10,367 nucleotides of DNA from Paramuribaculum sp. (lineage in GTDB: Bacteria; Bacteroidota; Bacteroidia; Bacteroidales; Muribaculaceae). The stretch is taken from assembly GCA_029051965.1 (NCBI GenBank), contig JAIDJZ010000339.1, forward strand, positions 1 through 10,367, written 5' to 3'. Both the position numbers and the translations under genes were made by a program. The notes under the pieces are model-generated. The model saw only the letters and a list, made by a program, of their open reading frames with translations, ran no database searches and had not been told where the DNA came from. Positions 1-7,900 of the stretch are shown here, piece by piece (position 1 is the first letter of the stretch; every line of letters begins with the position of its first letter).

Positions 1-362
1 TTCACACCGCCAAAGCGATTGCAATGGTAGCGTGTGCAATGTTTATGTTGCGGTTCGTTTAATTCAGCTTCATCCCGAGTTCATCACAGACATATTTATT
101 CTCAGCTGTCCGTGGCAAGTAATTACCTTTGCCTCGGCCAATCGTCATGCATCTGCGTCCGCTTGTTTCGGTCACAATGCAACCGCATTGCTCCCTCACT
201 GCGCGAACACATCTGCACGACACTTGACCGCCCCAGCGTTAACAAATATTGGGGAACCGGCTCTTAGTTGTATTGTTTAGCGGATTCCACAAGAAAACAC
301 ACCAGCGCGCTGAAAACGGCAGGAAAGTCGGGAAAAGAAGGCGGTTTTTAGCAGAAGTTTTG
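1..362. other. Intergenic region with no convincing gene
   Basis: No convincing coding sequence is seen. All three minus-strand frames are stopped within the first 90 bases, and the two short plus-strand frames (from about 32 to 280) have rare starts, a Cys/His-rich composition and no recognisable motif. Two small inverted repeats can be read: CAATGC/GCATTG at 175-180 and 185-190 with an AACC loop, and CCCCA/TGGGG at 231-235 and 250-254. Neither is followed by a T-run, so neither looks like an intrinsic terminator. An isolated TACCTTTG (124-131) fits the Bacteroidota -7 consensus, but such a motif is expected by chance a few times per 10 kb. The upstream neighbouring gene is not visible. Confidence 0.6.
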
Positions 363-370
363 TAACTTTG
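363..370 (+). promoter_or_regulatory. Bacteroidota -7 promoter box for the YfhO operon
   Basis: TAACTTTG matches the Bacteroidota sigma-ABfr -7 consensus TAnnTTTG exactly. The upstream -33 element is poor: only a T-run at 345-349, closer than the usual spacing of about 19-21 bases. Transcription would start near 375-378, which leaves a leader of only about 15 bases before the ATG at 392. Confidence 0.6.
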
Positions 371-391
371 TGAAATTAAACAGTTACCTTT

Positions 392-2974
392 ATGACAGAC
401 AGCATAATGAACTTTCTCAAGTCCCGCAAATTCTGGTGCGTTGCCGGATCGGTTCTTCTGATGGCACTCATCTCAGTCGTTTACTTCTATCCCGACGCCG
501 TTACGGGCAACACCCTCAGCCAGCACGATATGGAACAGGGAGCGGCTATCGGTCACGAGGCGCAGGCCTATGCTCAGGAGACAGGCCACACACCCCGCTG
601 GACCAACTCGCTCTTCGGCGGCATGCCGACTTTCCAGATTTCCCCCTCCTACCCGTCCAACTCGCTATTCAACTGGATCAACCGGGCAATGGGTCTCTGG
701 CTTCCCAATCCGGCCGACTGGCTGATGATGATGATGGTCGGCTTCTTCATTCTGCTGCTGGCAATGCGCTGCCGATGGTATGTGGCACTGATCGGAGCAA
801 TAGCCTATGGCTTTTCCTCCTACTTCATAATCATCATCGGCGCGGGCCACATCTGGAAATTCATCACTCTGGCATATATCCCCCCGACGATAGCGGGCAT
901 TTTGCTCTGTTATCGCGGCCGTTACATTGCCGGAGGCGCGCTTGCCGGACTAATGGCCATGATGCAGATCTCCGCCAATCATCCCCAGATGACCTATTAT
1001 TTTCTGTTTGTCATACTCGGAATTGTCATTGCCAGCCTGATCTCTGCAATCAGGGACAAGAAGCTCAGACAATGGCTCACTGCCACCGGTGTACTCGCCG
1101 TGGCTGCCGTTCTGGCCGTCGGAGCCAATCTGCCCTCGCTCTATAACACCTACGAATATTCGAAGGAGACAATGCGCGGCGGACATTCCGAACTCACCCC
1201 CCTCCCCGGCCAGCAGAGCAATACGACCGAAACTGGTCTCGCACGCGACTACATAACGCAATACAGCTACGAAACCTCCGAAAGTTTCTCACTGCTGATT
1301 CCCAACATCAAGGGTGGCGCGACATCGCGTTTTGTCGGCGGTGGCGGCGAATATCTGTCGCTCAGCAAACTCCCTGAGGCCGAGGAAATGATCAGCAGCG
1401 GTGCGATCACCCGCGACGAAGCAATGTATCTCGACTGGATTCCGCAATATTTCGGCGGTCCGGAAGGGACAAGCGGACCGGTCTATGTCGGAGCGCTGAT
1501 CGTCGCCCTCTTCTTCCTCGGATGCGTCATTGTCAAAGGTCCGCTCAAGTGGGCGCTGGTCATTCTGACACTCTTCTCGATTCTGCTCGCACTCGGACGC
1601 AACTTCATGGCTCTGACAGACTTCATGATCGACTACATCCCGATGTACAGCAAGTTCAGAACTGTTGAAAGCATTCTTGTCATCGCCGAGTTCACGATGC
1701 CTCTTCTCGCTGCCCTCGCACTTCAGAAATTGCTCGAGCTTCCGGCCGACGAAGCCTGGAAACGCTATAAACGCCCCCTTTTCGGAGCTTTCGGCGTCGT
1801 GCTGGTCATCTGTCTGGCCGGAATAATGATGCCCGGAGTTTTCGGAGCCGGAGTGACCGGCGCCGACAGAGAGACAGACGCACGCATTGCCGAAGGTCTC
1901 GCCGCGCAGGCTCAGCAGGGTGGATTCGACCCGACGCAGATACTTCAGGTGCTGTCGATCGACAACCCACGCATCTACAACGCTGTCGAACAGCTCCGCT
2001 TCTCAATGGTGCGCGCCGATTCGCTGCGCAGCTTCATCGTCGTAGCCCTCGGACTCGGATTCCTGTTGCTCTACTTCCGCCGTCGCATGTCCACTCCCGT
2101 CATGCTCGCGGCCGTAGGTCTGATCATATGCGGCGACCTCTACATGGTCAACAAACGCTACCTCAACACCAACAGTTTCGTTCCGCGGCGCTATGTCTCG
2201 ACCGAACGATTTGCCCCGTCGGCTGCCGACAGGGTGATCCTCACGGATACAGCCATGAACTATCGCGTTCTGAACATCCCTCAGTTCTCCGGAGCCGCCC
2301 CCTCCTATCACCACAAAACCATCGGAGGCTATCATGCCGCCAAACTCACCCGCTATCAGGATCTGATTGACCGACAGCTGATGAAAAACAATCCTGAGGT
2401 GCTCAACATGCTCAACACGCGCTATGTCATCACCAACGACAATGCCGCGCCCGAACTGAACCCCGATGCGATGGGCAACGCCTGGTTTGTCGATGCTGTC
2501 GGCTATGTCGACGGTCCGGACGCAGAAATGGCGGCTCTCGATTCACTTCCGGTTGCTGTCCGCGCAGTGGCCGACCGCAAATTCGAACCGATTCTCGGCC
2601 AGTCGAAACCGAAAACTCCCGGCGACACGATCTTTGAGACAACATACGCGCCCGACCGCCTGACCTATCATGCGAAAACAGCCAATGGCGGAGTGGCAGT
2701 GTTCTCCGAAATCTACTTCCCGTGGGGATGGAACGTGACCATCGACGGACAGCCGGCCGAACTCGGACGCGTCAACTATGTGCTCCGCGCGCTCGCCGTT
2801 CCAGCCGGAACCCACACCATCGAAATGGTCTTTGACCCGAAATCGCTCCACACGACCACCAGCATCGCCTACGTAAGCATCATCCTCATCTATCTCGGAT
2901 GCGGCGGCGCAGTTGCCTACGCTCTCTGCAAACGCAGAAGAAAGGAAAAGCAAAGCGGGGAAAACAAGAAATGA
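392..2974 (+). CDS. YfhO-family polytopic membrane protein
   Basis: This 860-residue integral membrane protein is assigned to the YfhO family (large bacterial membrane proteins with glycosyltransferase-like topology, implicated in lipoteichoic acid glycosylation in Firmicutes; role in Bacteroidota not settled). Visible layout: an N-terminal membrane helix (about 15-33), a polar exported loop containing QHDMEQG (about 44-50) and TNSLFGGMPTFQ (71-82), a cluster of helices from about 109 to 245, a second large loop (about 250-360) with a GGGGEYLSL stretch, more helices at about 363-402, 426-445, 462-480 and 547-582, a soluble region of about 240 residues, and a last helix (about 824-846) before a Lys/Arg-rich tail. 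The segment FPWGWNVTIDGQ...PAGTHTIEMVFDP (776-816) is the typical beta-rich C-terminal signature of the family. The ATG at 392 sits about 22 bases after the -7 box; Met6 (407) is an alternative start. The stop overlaps the next start (ATGA). Substrate unknown. Confidence 0.88.
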   Translation: MTDSIMNFLKSRKFWCVAGSVLLMALISVVYFYPDAVTGNTLSQHDMEQGAAIGHEAQAYAQETGHTPRWTNSLFGGMPTFQISPSYPSNSLFNWINRAMGLWLPNPADWLMMMMVGFFILLLAMRCRWYVALIGAIAYGFSSYFIIIIGAGHIWKFITLAYIPPTIAGILLCYRGRYIAGGALAGLMAMMQISANHPQMTYYFLFVILGIVIASLISAIRDKKLRQWLTATGVLAVAAVLAVGANLPSLYNTYEYSKETMRGGHSELTPLPGQQSNTTETGLARDYITQYSYETSESFSLLIPNIKGGATSRFVGGGGEYLSLSKLPEAEEMISSGAITRDEAMYLDWIPQYFGGPEGTSGPVYVGALIVALFFLGCVIVKGPLKWALVILTLFSILLALGRNFMALTDFMIDYIPMYSKFRTVESILVIAEFTMPLLAALALQKLLELPADEAWKRYKRPLFGAFGVVLVICLAGIMMPGVFGAGVTGADRETDARIAEGLAAQAQQGGFDPTQILQVLSIDNPRIYNAVEQLRFSMVRADSLRSFIVVALGLGFLLLYFRRRMSTPVMLAAVGLIICGDLYMVNKRYLNTNSFVPRRYVSTERFAPSAADRVILTDTAMNYRVLNIPQFSGAAPSYHHKTIGGYHAAKLTRYQDLIDRQLMKNNPEVLNMLNTRYVITNDNAAPELNPDAMGNAWFVDAVGYVDGPDAEMAALDSLPVAVRAVADRKFEPILGQSKPKTPGDTIFETTYAPDRLTYHAKTANGGVAVFSEIYFPWGWNVTIDGQPAELGRVNYVLRALAVPAGTHTIEMVFDPKSLHTTTSIAYVSIILIYLGCGGAVAYALCKRRRKEKQSGENKK

Positions 2975-3459
2975 GAATGCGTCTGCCCCGATTGATACCC
3001 GCTCTGATCCGGGGTGTGCGCGCGCCGAAACGTGCGGCACGGAGCCGGGGCTTCGGCATCCACTCGCCATTTGCATTCCGCTTTGTCAGAGAAGTGCTTT
3101 CGCAGCCTTACGCCTACTACAGTTATCCGCAACTCGACAGAGCCGCGAAAGCCGAAGGATGTCAGCCCGCCGTTGTGCGCACCCTGTTCCGGCTGTCGCT
3201 CTGGTTCCGCCCCGGAGCGGTTGACGTTGTCGGATCGGCTTCGGAAGCCGTCAGCCTTGCCATAAGACGCGGCAATCCGCAGACACAGACCGCCGGCATG
3301 CCGCCAAAATGCATTGTAGGGCTCGGAGACGGCCGCGAGAAGGTCAGCGGAATGTGGCGTCAGTCAGAACGCGGAATGCTGTTCAGAGCGAAAGAAATGG
3401 CCATATTCGTCACCTCCGACCATCTTCCCCATCAAAAGTTCGACATTCTGCTCTCCTGA
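2971..3459 (+). CDS. Truncated or degenerate class I SAM-methyltransferase-like protein
   Basis: A 162-residue protein starting at the ATG that overlaps the YfhO stop codon (ATGA, 2971-2974); Met3 at 2977 is an alternative start. Residues 27-36 read GFGIHSPFAF, followed by an E-V-L...YAYYSY stretch. From memory this is the N-terminal signature of a Bacteroidota family annotated as class I SAM-dependent methyltransferase. Residues 70-100 (RTLFRLSLWFRPGAVDVVGS...) resemble the segment leading into SAM-binding motif I, but the glycine-rich loop is degraded to VDVVGSASEAVS. The C-terminal KFDILLS resembles the strand that normally carries the next acidic motif, and the protein stops there. Family members are about 230-260 residues, so the C-terminal third of the fold is missing, and xerD begins 12 bases later, so no frameshifted remainder exists. 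Methyltransferase activity is doubtful; a structural or regulatory remnant is as likely. Confidence 0.6.
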   Translation: MRMRLPRLIPALIRGVRAPKRAARSRGFGIHSPFAFRFVREVLSQPYAYYSYPQLDRAAKAEGCQPAVVRTLFRLSLWFRPGAVDVVGSASEAVSLAIRRGNPQTQTAGMPPKCIVGLGDGREKVSGMWRQSERGMLFRAKEMAIFVTSDHLPHQKFDILLS

Positions 3460-3471
3460 TTCCTCTTCTTC

Positions 3472-4509
3472 ATGTCCCGCACACGCTCGATCGACTCACT
3501 TCCCGACATCATCAGAAGCTACGAAGCCTACCTTCTACTCGAACGCGGACTCAGCGACAACACCCGCTACGCCTACCTGGCAGATCTCGACAAACTCCTG
3601 CATTATCTGAGAGGATCGTCAACATCGCTGCGTGATGTCACGACCGACACTCTGCGCGAGTTCGTCGGCGCTCTCTATGACGTCGGCATTTCGACCCGGT
3701 CGCAGGCACGCATAATCTCCGGAGTAAAAGCTTTTTTCCGCTTCCTGAAACTTGAGAACTACCTCGATTCGAATCCGGCCCTTCTCCTCGAAACTCCGAG
3801 ATGCGGCAAGCGGCTTCCCGAAGTGCTGCGAATTGACGAAATCGACGCTATGATCAGCGCTGTCGACATGGAAAAACCGGAAGGCCAGCGCAACCGGGCC
3901 ATAATCGAGACCCTCTACAGCTGCGGACTGCGCGTCTCCGAACTGACCAACCTTGAAATCTCCAGAATCTATGCCGACGAGCAGTTTGTCATCGTCAGCG
4001 GCAAAGGCAACAAGGAACGTATCATTCCGATCTCGCCCCACGCCCTCAGCGAAATAGAGGCTTACATGGCTGACCGCGAGAGAATCGACATCAAACCGGG
4101 AGAAGAAAACATCCTTTTTCTGAACCGCCGCGGCCATCGACTGACACGCGTGATGATTTTCTACATTGTCCGCCAGCTCGCCGAACTCGCCGGAATCAGA
4201 AAAGAGATCTCGCCCCACACACTGCGCCACTCTTTCGCCACCCATCTTCTCGAGGGGGGAGCCAACCTGCGTGCTATCCAGCAGATGCTTGGCCACGAAG
4301 ACATTTCGACAACGGAAATCTACATCCACATCGACCGCTCACGACTCAGAGAGGAGATAATGGCCCATCATCCCAGAAACCGGCGCGACAGATCATTTCC
4401 GACTGAAGAAGCGCCCGAGACGCCAGCCTGCGACGATGCCACAGACCGCCGTGACAGCCAACATAATCCACCTGCGATACCCTCTGCCGGCAGCCTGAGA
4501 GGTGACTGA
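3472..4509 (+). CDS. xerD: Site-specific tyrosine recombinase XerD, with extended C-terminus
   Basis: A tyrosine recombinase of the XerC/XerD type. It acts at the chromosomal dif site to resolve chromosome dimers, normally as a XerCD heterotetramer activated by FtsK. The N-terminal SAM-like core-binding domain spans about residues 10-95 (LERGLSDNTRYAYLADL is typical) and the catalytic domain about 112-300. All catalytic residues are visible: Arg154 (CGLRVSEL), Lys178 (SGKGNKER), His249 and Arg252 (PHTLRHSFATHLL), His275 (LGHEDISTTEIYIH) and the nucleophile Tyr284. Spacing matches E. coli XerD with an offset of 5-6 residues. XerD proteins usually end at about the HHPR motif, here residues 299-302; this one continues for 43 polar residues to 345. 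That tail is encoded opposite the 3' end of the convergent lipoprotein gene. The gene lies 12 bases after the preceding stop, so it is probably cotranscribed. XerD rather than XerC is assigned from overall similarity and is not certain. Confidence 0.88.
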   Translation: MSRTRSIDSLPDIIRSYEAYLLLERGLSDNTRYAYLADLDKLLHYLRGSSTSLRDVTTDTLREFVGALYDVGISTRSQARIISGVKAFFRFLKLENYLDSNPALLLETPRCGKRLPEVLRIDEIDAMISAVDMEKPEGQRNRAIIETLYSCGLRVSELTNLEISRIYADEQFVIVSGKGNKERIIPISPHALSEIEAYMADRERIDIKPGEENILFLNRRGHRLTRVMIFYIVRQLAELAGIRKEISPHTLRHSFATHLLEGGANLRAIQQMLGHEDISTTEIYIHIDRSRLREEIMAHHPRNRRDRSFPTEEAPETPACDDATDRRDSQHNPPAIPSAGSLRGD

Positions 4510-4875
4510 CTCACTTTTTTCGGCTCGGCGGACAGCAATACTGACGGACGTCGAGTCGGTACGCTCCTCTCCCGCACGCGAAACGGCGGCCGCCTTCTCA
4601 CGCCGTTCCACTCCGAACAGCTCTATCCGTGATGACCGACGGACATTCCCCGTGTCCTGCCTCATATGAATTCTCACACTGTCGATCCTTAGCGAGCCAT
4701 GCCAGTCAAAACTATCGGCCGCGGCCCTGCCGAACCGCAGACTCTGTGTTGCCGTGAAGGAGGAATCCGTCGCGACATTGCTCCGGACCACCTGCTTATC
4801 CGACCGGCATGCTCCGGCGGCAAGCAAAACACCCGTAAGAAGAACTGACAAAAGATAATAATGATGATGATTCAT
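4393..4875 (-). CDS. Small lipoprotein with C-terminal membrane helix (unimolecular-spanin-like topology)
   Basis: A 160-residue protein of unrecognised family. The ATG at 4875 is chosen because a perfect -7 box lies at 4904-4897, directly over the alternative TTG start at 4899, which would therefore lie upstream of the transcription start. Residues 1-22 (MNHHHYYLLSVLLTGVLLAAGA) form a signal peptide ending in a lipobox-like AGAC with Cys23 as the predicted lipidated residue; Ala at -3 is less usual than Leu. The middle (about 24-132) is polar and charged, rich in Ser, Arg, Asp and Glu, with a DSVRI motif. Residues 136-152 (WIMLAVTAVCGIVAGWR) form one hydrophobic helix flanked by Arg pairs, then a basic tail. 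Similar short lipoproteins with a C-terminal helix occur in Bacteroidota prophages, and the arrangement equals that of T1-type u-spanins, but no lysis genes are nearby. The final 38 codons and stop overlap the xerD 3' end on the opposite strand. Function unknown. Confidence 0.7.
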   Translation of the reverse strand: MNHHHYYLLSVLLTGVLLAAGACRSDKQVVRSNVATDSSFTATQSLRFGRAAADSFDWHGSLRIDSVRIHMRQDTGNVRRSSRIELFGVERREKAAAVSRAGEERTDSTSVSIAVRRAEKSESVTSQAAGRGYRRWIMLAVTAVCGIVAGWRLGRFFSRK

Positions 4876-4896
4876 GACGTAATTCTGTTTTTCCGA

Positions 4897-4926
4897 CAAA
4901 ATTACATCAGCCGACAGGCCGTCAAA
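4897..4926 (-). promoter_or_regulatory. Promoter of the lipoprotein gene
   Basis: On the minus strand TTTG (4926-4923) precedes TAATTTTG (4904-4897), a perfect Bacteroidota -7 box, with an 18-base gap, close to the usual -33/-7 spacing. Transcription would start near 4890, about 15 bases before the ATG at 4875. The promoter lies in the 80-base gap after the mfd stop codon, so the lipoprotein gene can be transcribed independently of mfd although it lies downstream on the same strand. Confidence 0.6.
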
Positions 4927-4955
4927 GGTACGGTTTCAACATTTGTCGTCAACAA

Positions 4956-7900
4956 TCAGAGCGAATCAAGCGACAGCACACCGTCGAGAAGCGCGACAGC
5001 CTCCTCGACCGTCGAGACGTGGCTGATTGCAAAGCTACGGCGTCCGTTGCGCTCTCTGATCTGACAGCGGCGCGGATTCTCCTGCAGGAATCTAAGCAAC
5101 TTACCGAACATAGGACTCTGATAGTAAGCCACATTCGAATCGTCGACAAAATAGACGAACATCTTGTCCTGCTTCAGCGAAACCTTCTCGATTCCAAGTC
5201 GCCGGGCCAGACGGCGCAGGCGCGGAATGCGCAGAAGTTCGGCAGTCACACCGGGTATTTTTCCGAACCGGTCAACGAGCCGTTCGCGGAACTCGAGAAG
5301 ATCCCTTTCGCGTTCAATCGAATCAAGTTCCTGATAAAGAGCGATGCGTTCGCTCTCCTGAGGCACATAATCGGCCGGAAGCAGAAGTTCCATATCACTC
5401 TCGATGACACAATCGGCCACATATTCCTCGTCATCGCCCGGCGCAAGGCCCTGCTCGGCAGGCTCGCCGAATTCCTCAGTGCGAAGTTCCGTGACAGCCT
5501 CTTTCAGAATCTTCTGGTAGGTCTCATAGCCGAGATCAGCTATGAAACCGCTCTGTTCGGCACCGAGGAGATTTCCCGCGCCACGGATGTCGAGGTCCTG
5601 CATCGCGATATGAATGCCACTGCCAAGATCAGAAAAACTCTCGATCGCCTGCAACCGCCGGCGGGAAGTCGGAGAAAGCGGGACATGGGGTGGAACAGTC
5701 AGATAGCAGAAAGCCTTTCGGGAGCTGCGCCCAACTCGTCCGCGGAGCTGGTGAAGCTCACTCAACCCGAAATTCTGAGCATTATTGATGATTATCGTGT
5801 TGACATTAGGCATGTCGATGCCACTCTCAATGATAGTTGTGGAGAGAAGAATGTCATAGTCGTGATTCGAGAAGTCGAGAATTGCCTTTTCGAGCTTCTC
5901 AGGCGCCATCTGCCCGTGGGCCACTATTATCCGCGCGTCGGGCACAAGCCGGCTTACCATAGCCTCAAGCTCGTTGAGACCCTCGATGCGGTTGTTGACC
6001 ATGAACACCTGACCGTTGCGCGACATCTCGAAATTGATCGCCTCGGCCAGCATCTCGTCGGTCAGAGAAGTCACAGAAGTTATGATCGGATAGCGGTTGG
6101 GGGGAGGAGTCGTAATCGACGACAGGTCGCGCGCACCCATCAGCGAGAACTGCAGCGTCCGCGGAATCGGCGTTGCACTCATTGTCAGAGTGTCGACATT
6201 GGTCTTCATCTGCTTGAGACGCTCCTTGACCGCGACGCCGAACTTCTGCTCCTCGTCGACGACAAGCAGTCCCAGATCCTTGAACCTGACGCTTTTGCCG
6301 ATCAGCTTGTGGGTTCCGATCAGAATGTCGATCTTTCCTTCAGCCAGATCTCCGAGAATCGCCTTCGTCTCTTTTGCCGTGCGGGCACGCGAAAGATAGT
6401 CGACTCTGACCGGAAAATCCTTCAGCCGTCGCGAGAACGTATTGAAATGCTGATAGGCAAGCACTGTCGTCGGGACAAGCACTGCCGTCTGCTTATTGTC
6501 AGCGGCAGCCTTGAAAGCCGCACGGATAGCGATTTCGGTTTTGCCGAAACCGACATCGCCGCAGACAAGGCGGTCCATCGGACGGTCGTTTTCCATATCG
6601 GCCTTGACCGCCCGGGTCGTTGTCAGCTGATCGGGGGTATCCTCATAGATAAACGAAGCCTCAAGCTCATGCTGCAGATAGCTGTCGGGAGAGAAGGCAA
6701 AGCCTTTCTCATTCTTTCGGGCCGCATAAAGCTTTATGAGATCGCGGGCTATATCCTTGAGTTTTGTTTTCGTACGTTCCTTCAGACGATTCCACGCACC
6801 GCTGCCAAGCTTGTTGATTTTCGGAGCGACGCCCTCCTTTCCGCGGTATTTGGCCAGTTTGTGGAGCGAATGGATCGAAACAAAAATCGTGTCGTTATTG
6901 GCATATGTCAGTTTGATCATCTCCTGTACACGCCCCGACACATTAGTGCGCATCAGACCGGCGAAACGTCCGACTCCGTGGTCGACATGGACAATGAAGT
7001 CACCCGGTTCGATCGCGCTCAGCTCCTTCAGCGAGAGTGCGAGTTTGCCCGACCGCGCGCGGTCGCTTTTCAGATTATATTTGTGGAACCGGTCAAAAAT
7101 CTGATGGTCAGTGAAGAAACACGTCCGGGAAATATTGTCGACAAAGCCCTCATGAAGAGTCGAGTCGACCGGGGTGAAACCGATACTGTCACCGCGGTCC
7201 GCGAAAATTGCCCGCAGACGCTCGATCTGCTTTTCGCTGTCGGAGAGAATATAGATCCTGTAGCCATCGGCCAGAAAGCGTCCGAATGATTCGGCAATCA
7301 GATCGAAATTCTTGTGATAGAGAGCCTGCGGCGAACAGGCGAAATCAATCGATGCGGCCGCTTCGGAAACCGGCATGGCGGCCGCCGTGAACTCGATCCG
7401 GCGGAACGAATCGAACTTTGCCTTGAATTCTTCTGCATCGATCAGCTGACGCATGGCCGAAGCATCACCCTCGGAAGCTTCGATCGCCGAAGCCGAAAAC
7501 GACTCGGAGGCCACCTCCGAGATGCGCGCAAGCGTATAGGCCGAATCCCTGACAGCCAGCAGTGTAGAGGGAGCGATAAAATCGAGCAGGGAACTGCCTC
7601 GCCCCTGAGAGGCGACATTCGAGGTAATGGAGACAGCCTCCATCCGCTGTTCGGAAAGCTGAGTCTCGATGTTGAAAGTCCTCATCGAGTCTATGTCATC
7701 GCCGAAAAAGTCGATTCGGTAGGGAAGCTCGTGGCTATAGCCGAAGATATCGAGAATCGAGCCTCGCACGGCAAACTGCCCGGGCTCATAGACATAGTCC
7801 ACCTCAGAGAAACCGTTGTCGCGCAACCACCTGACAGTTTCTGTCATATCGGCCTGCGTGTCGGTCGAGAGCCGAAGCGTGTGGCGTGTGATCGAATCGC

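Noticed and set aside
124..131. TACCTTTG as a possible -7 box for a small RNA in the left intergenic region
   Set aside because: A 6-base match is expected several times by chance in a window of this size, there is no -33 partner, and no downstream gene or terminator is seen.
682..685. Mfd Walker B is DEEQ instead of the DEEH of E. coli (protein residues 682-685; DNA about 6246-6257)
   Set aside because: DEEQ is a common variant in Mfd proteins, for example in Bacillus subtilis, so it is not a sign of altered function.
370..1146. A 258-codon frame overlapping the start of the YfhO gene in another frame
   Set aside because: The translation is rich in Arg/His/Ser with no membrane or domain pattern; the YfhO frame shows strong hydrophobic periodicity and family motifs.
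2543..3076. A 177-codon minus-strand frame opposite the YfhO C-terminus
   Set aside because: The opposite strand encodes the conserved YfhO C-terminal signature; no motif supports this frame.
3619..4329. A 236-codon frame antisense to xerD
   Set aside because: A shadow of the same codon-bias type; xerD is intact and fully explains the region.
4481..4520. Possible terminator: CCTCT/AGAGG stem (4481-4485, 4498-4502) and a T6 run (4515-4520)
   Set aside because: The T-run begins 12 bases after a weak 5-base stem with a 12-base loop, and the whole lies inside the lipoprotein coding sequence. It does not meet the usual form of an intrinsic terminator.
5019..7289. A 756-codon open frame on the plus strand, antisense to mfd
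   Set aside because: It is in codon register with mfd and stays open only because mfd uses no TTA, CTA or TCA codons there. Its translation has no recognisable domain, while mfd carries every family motif.
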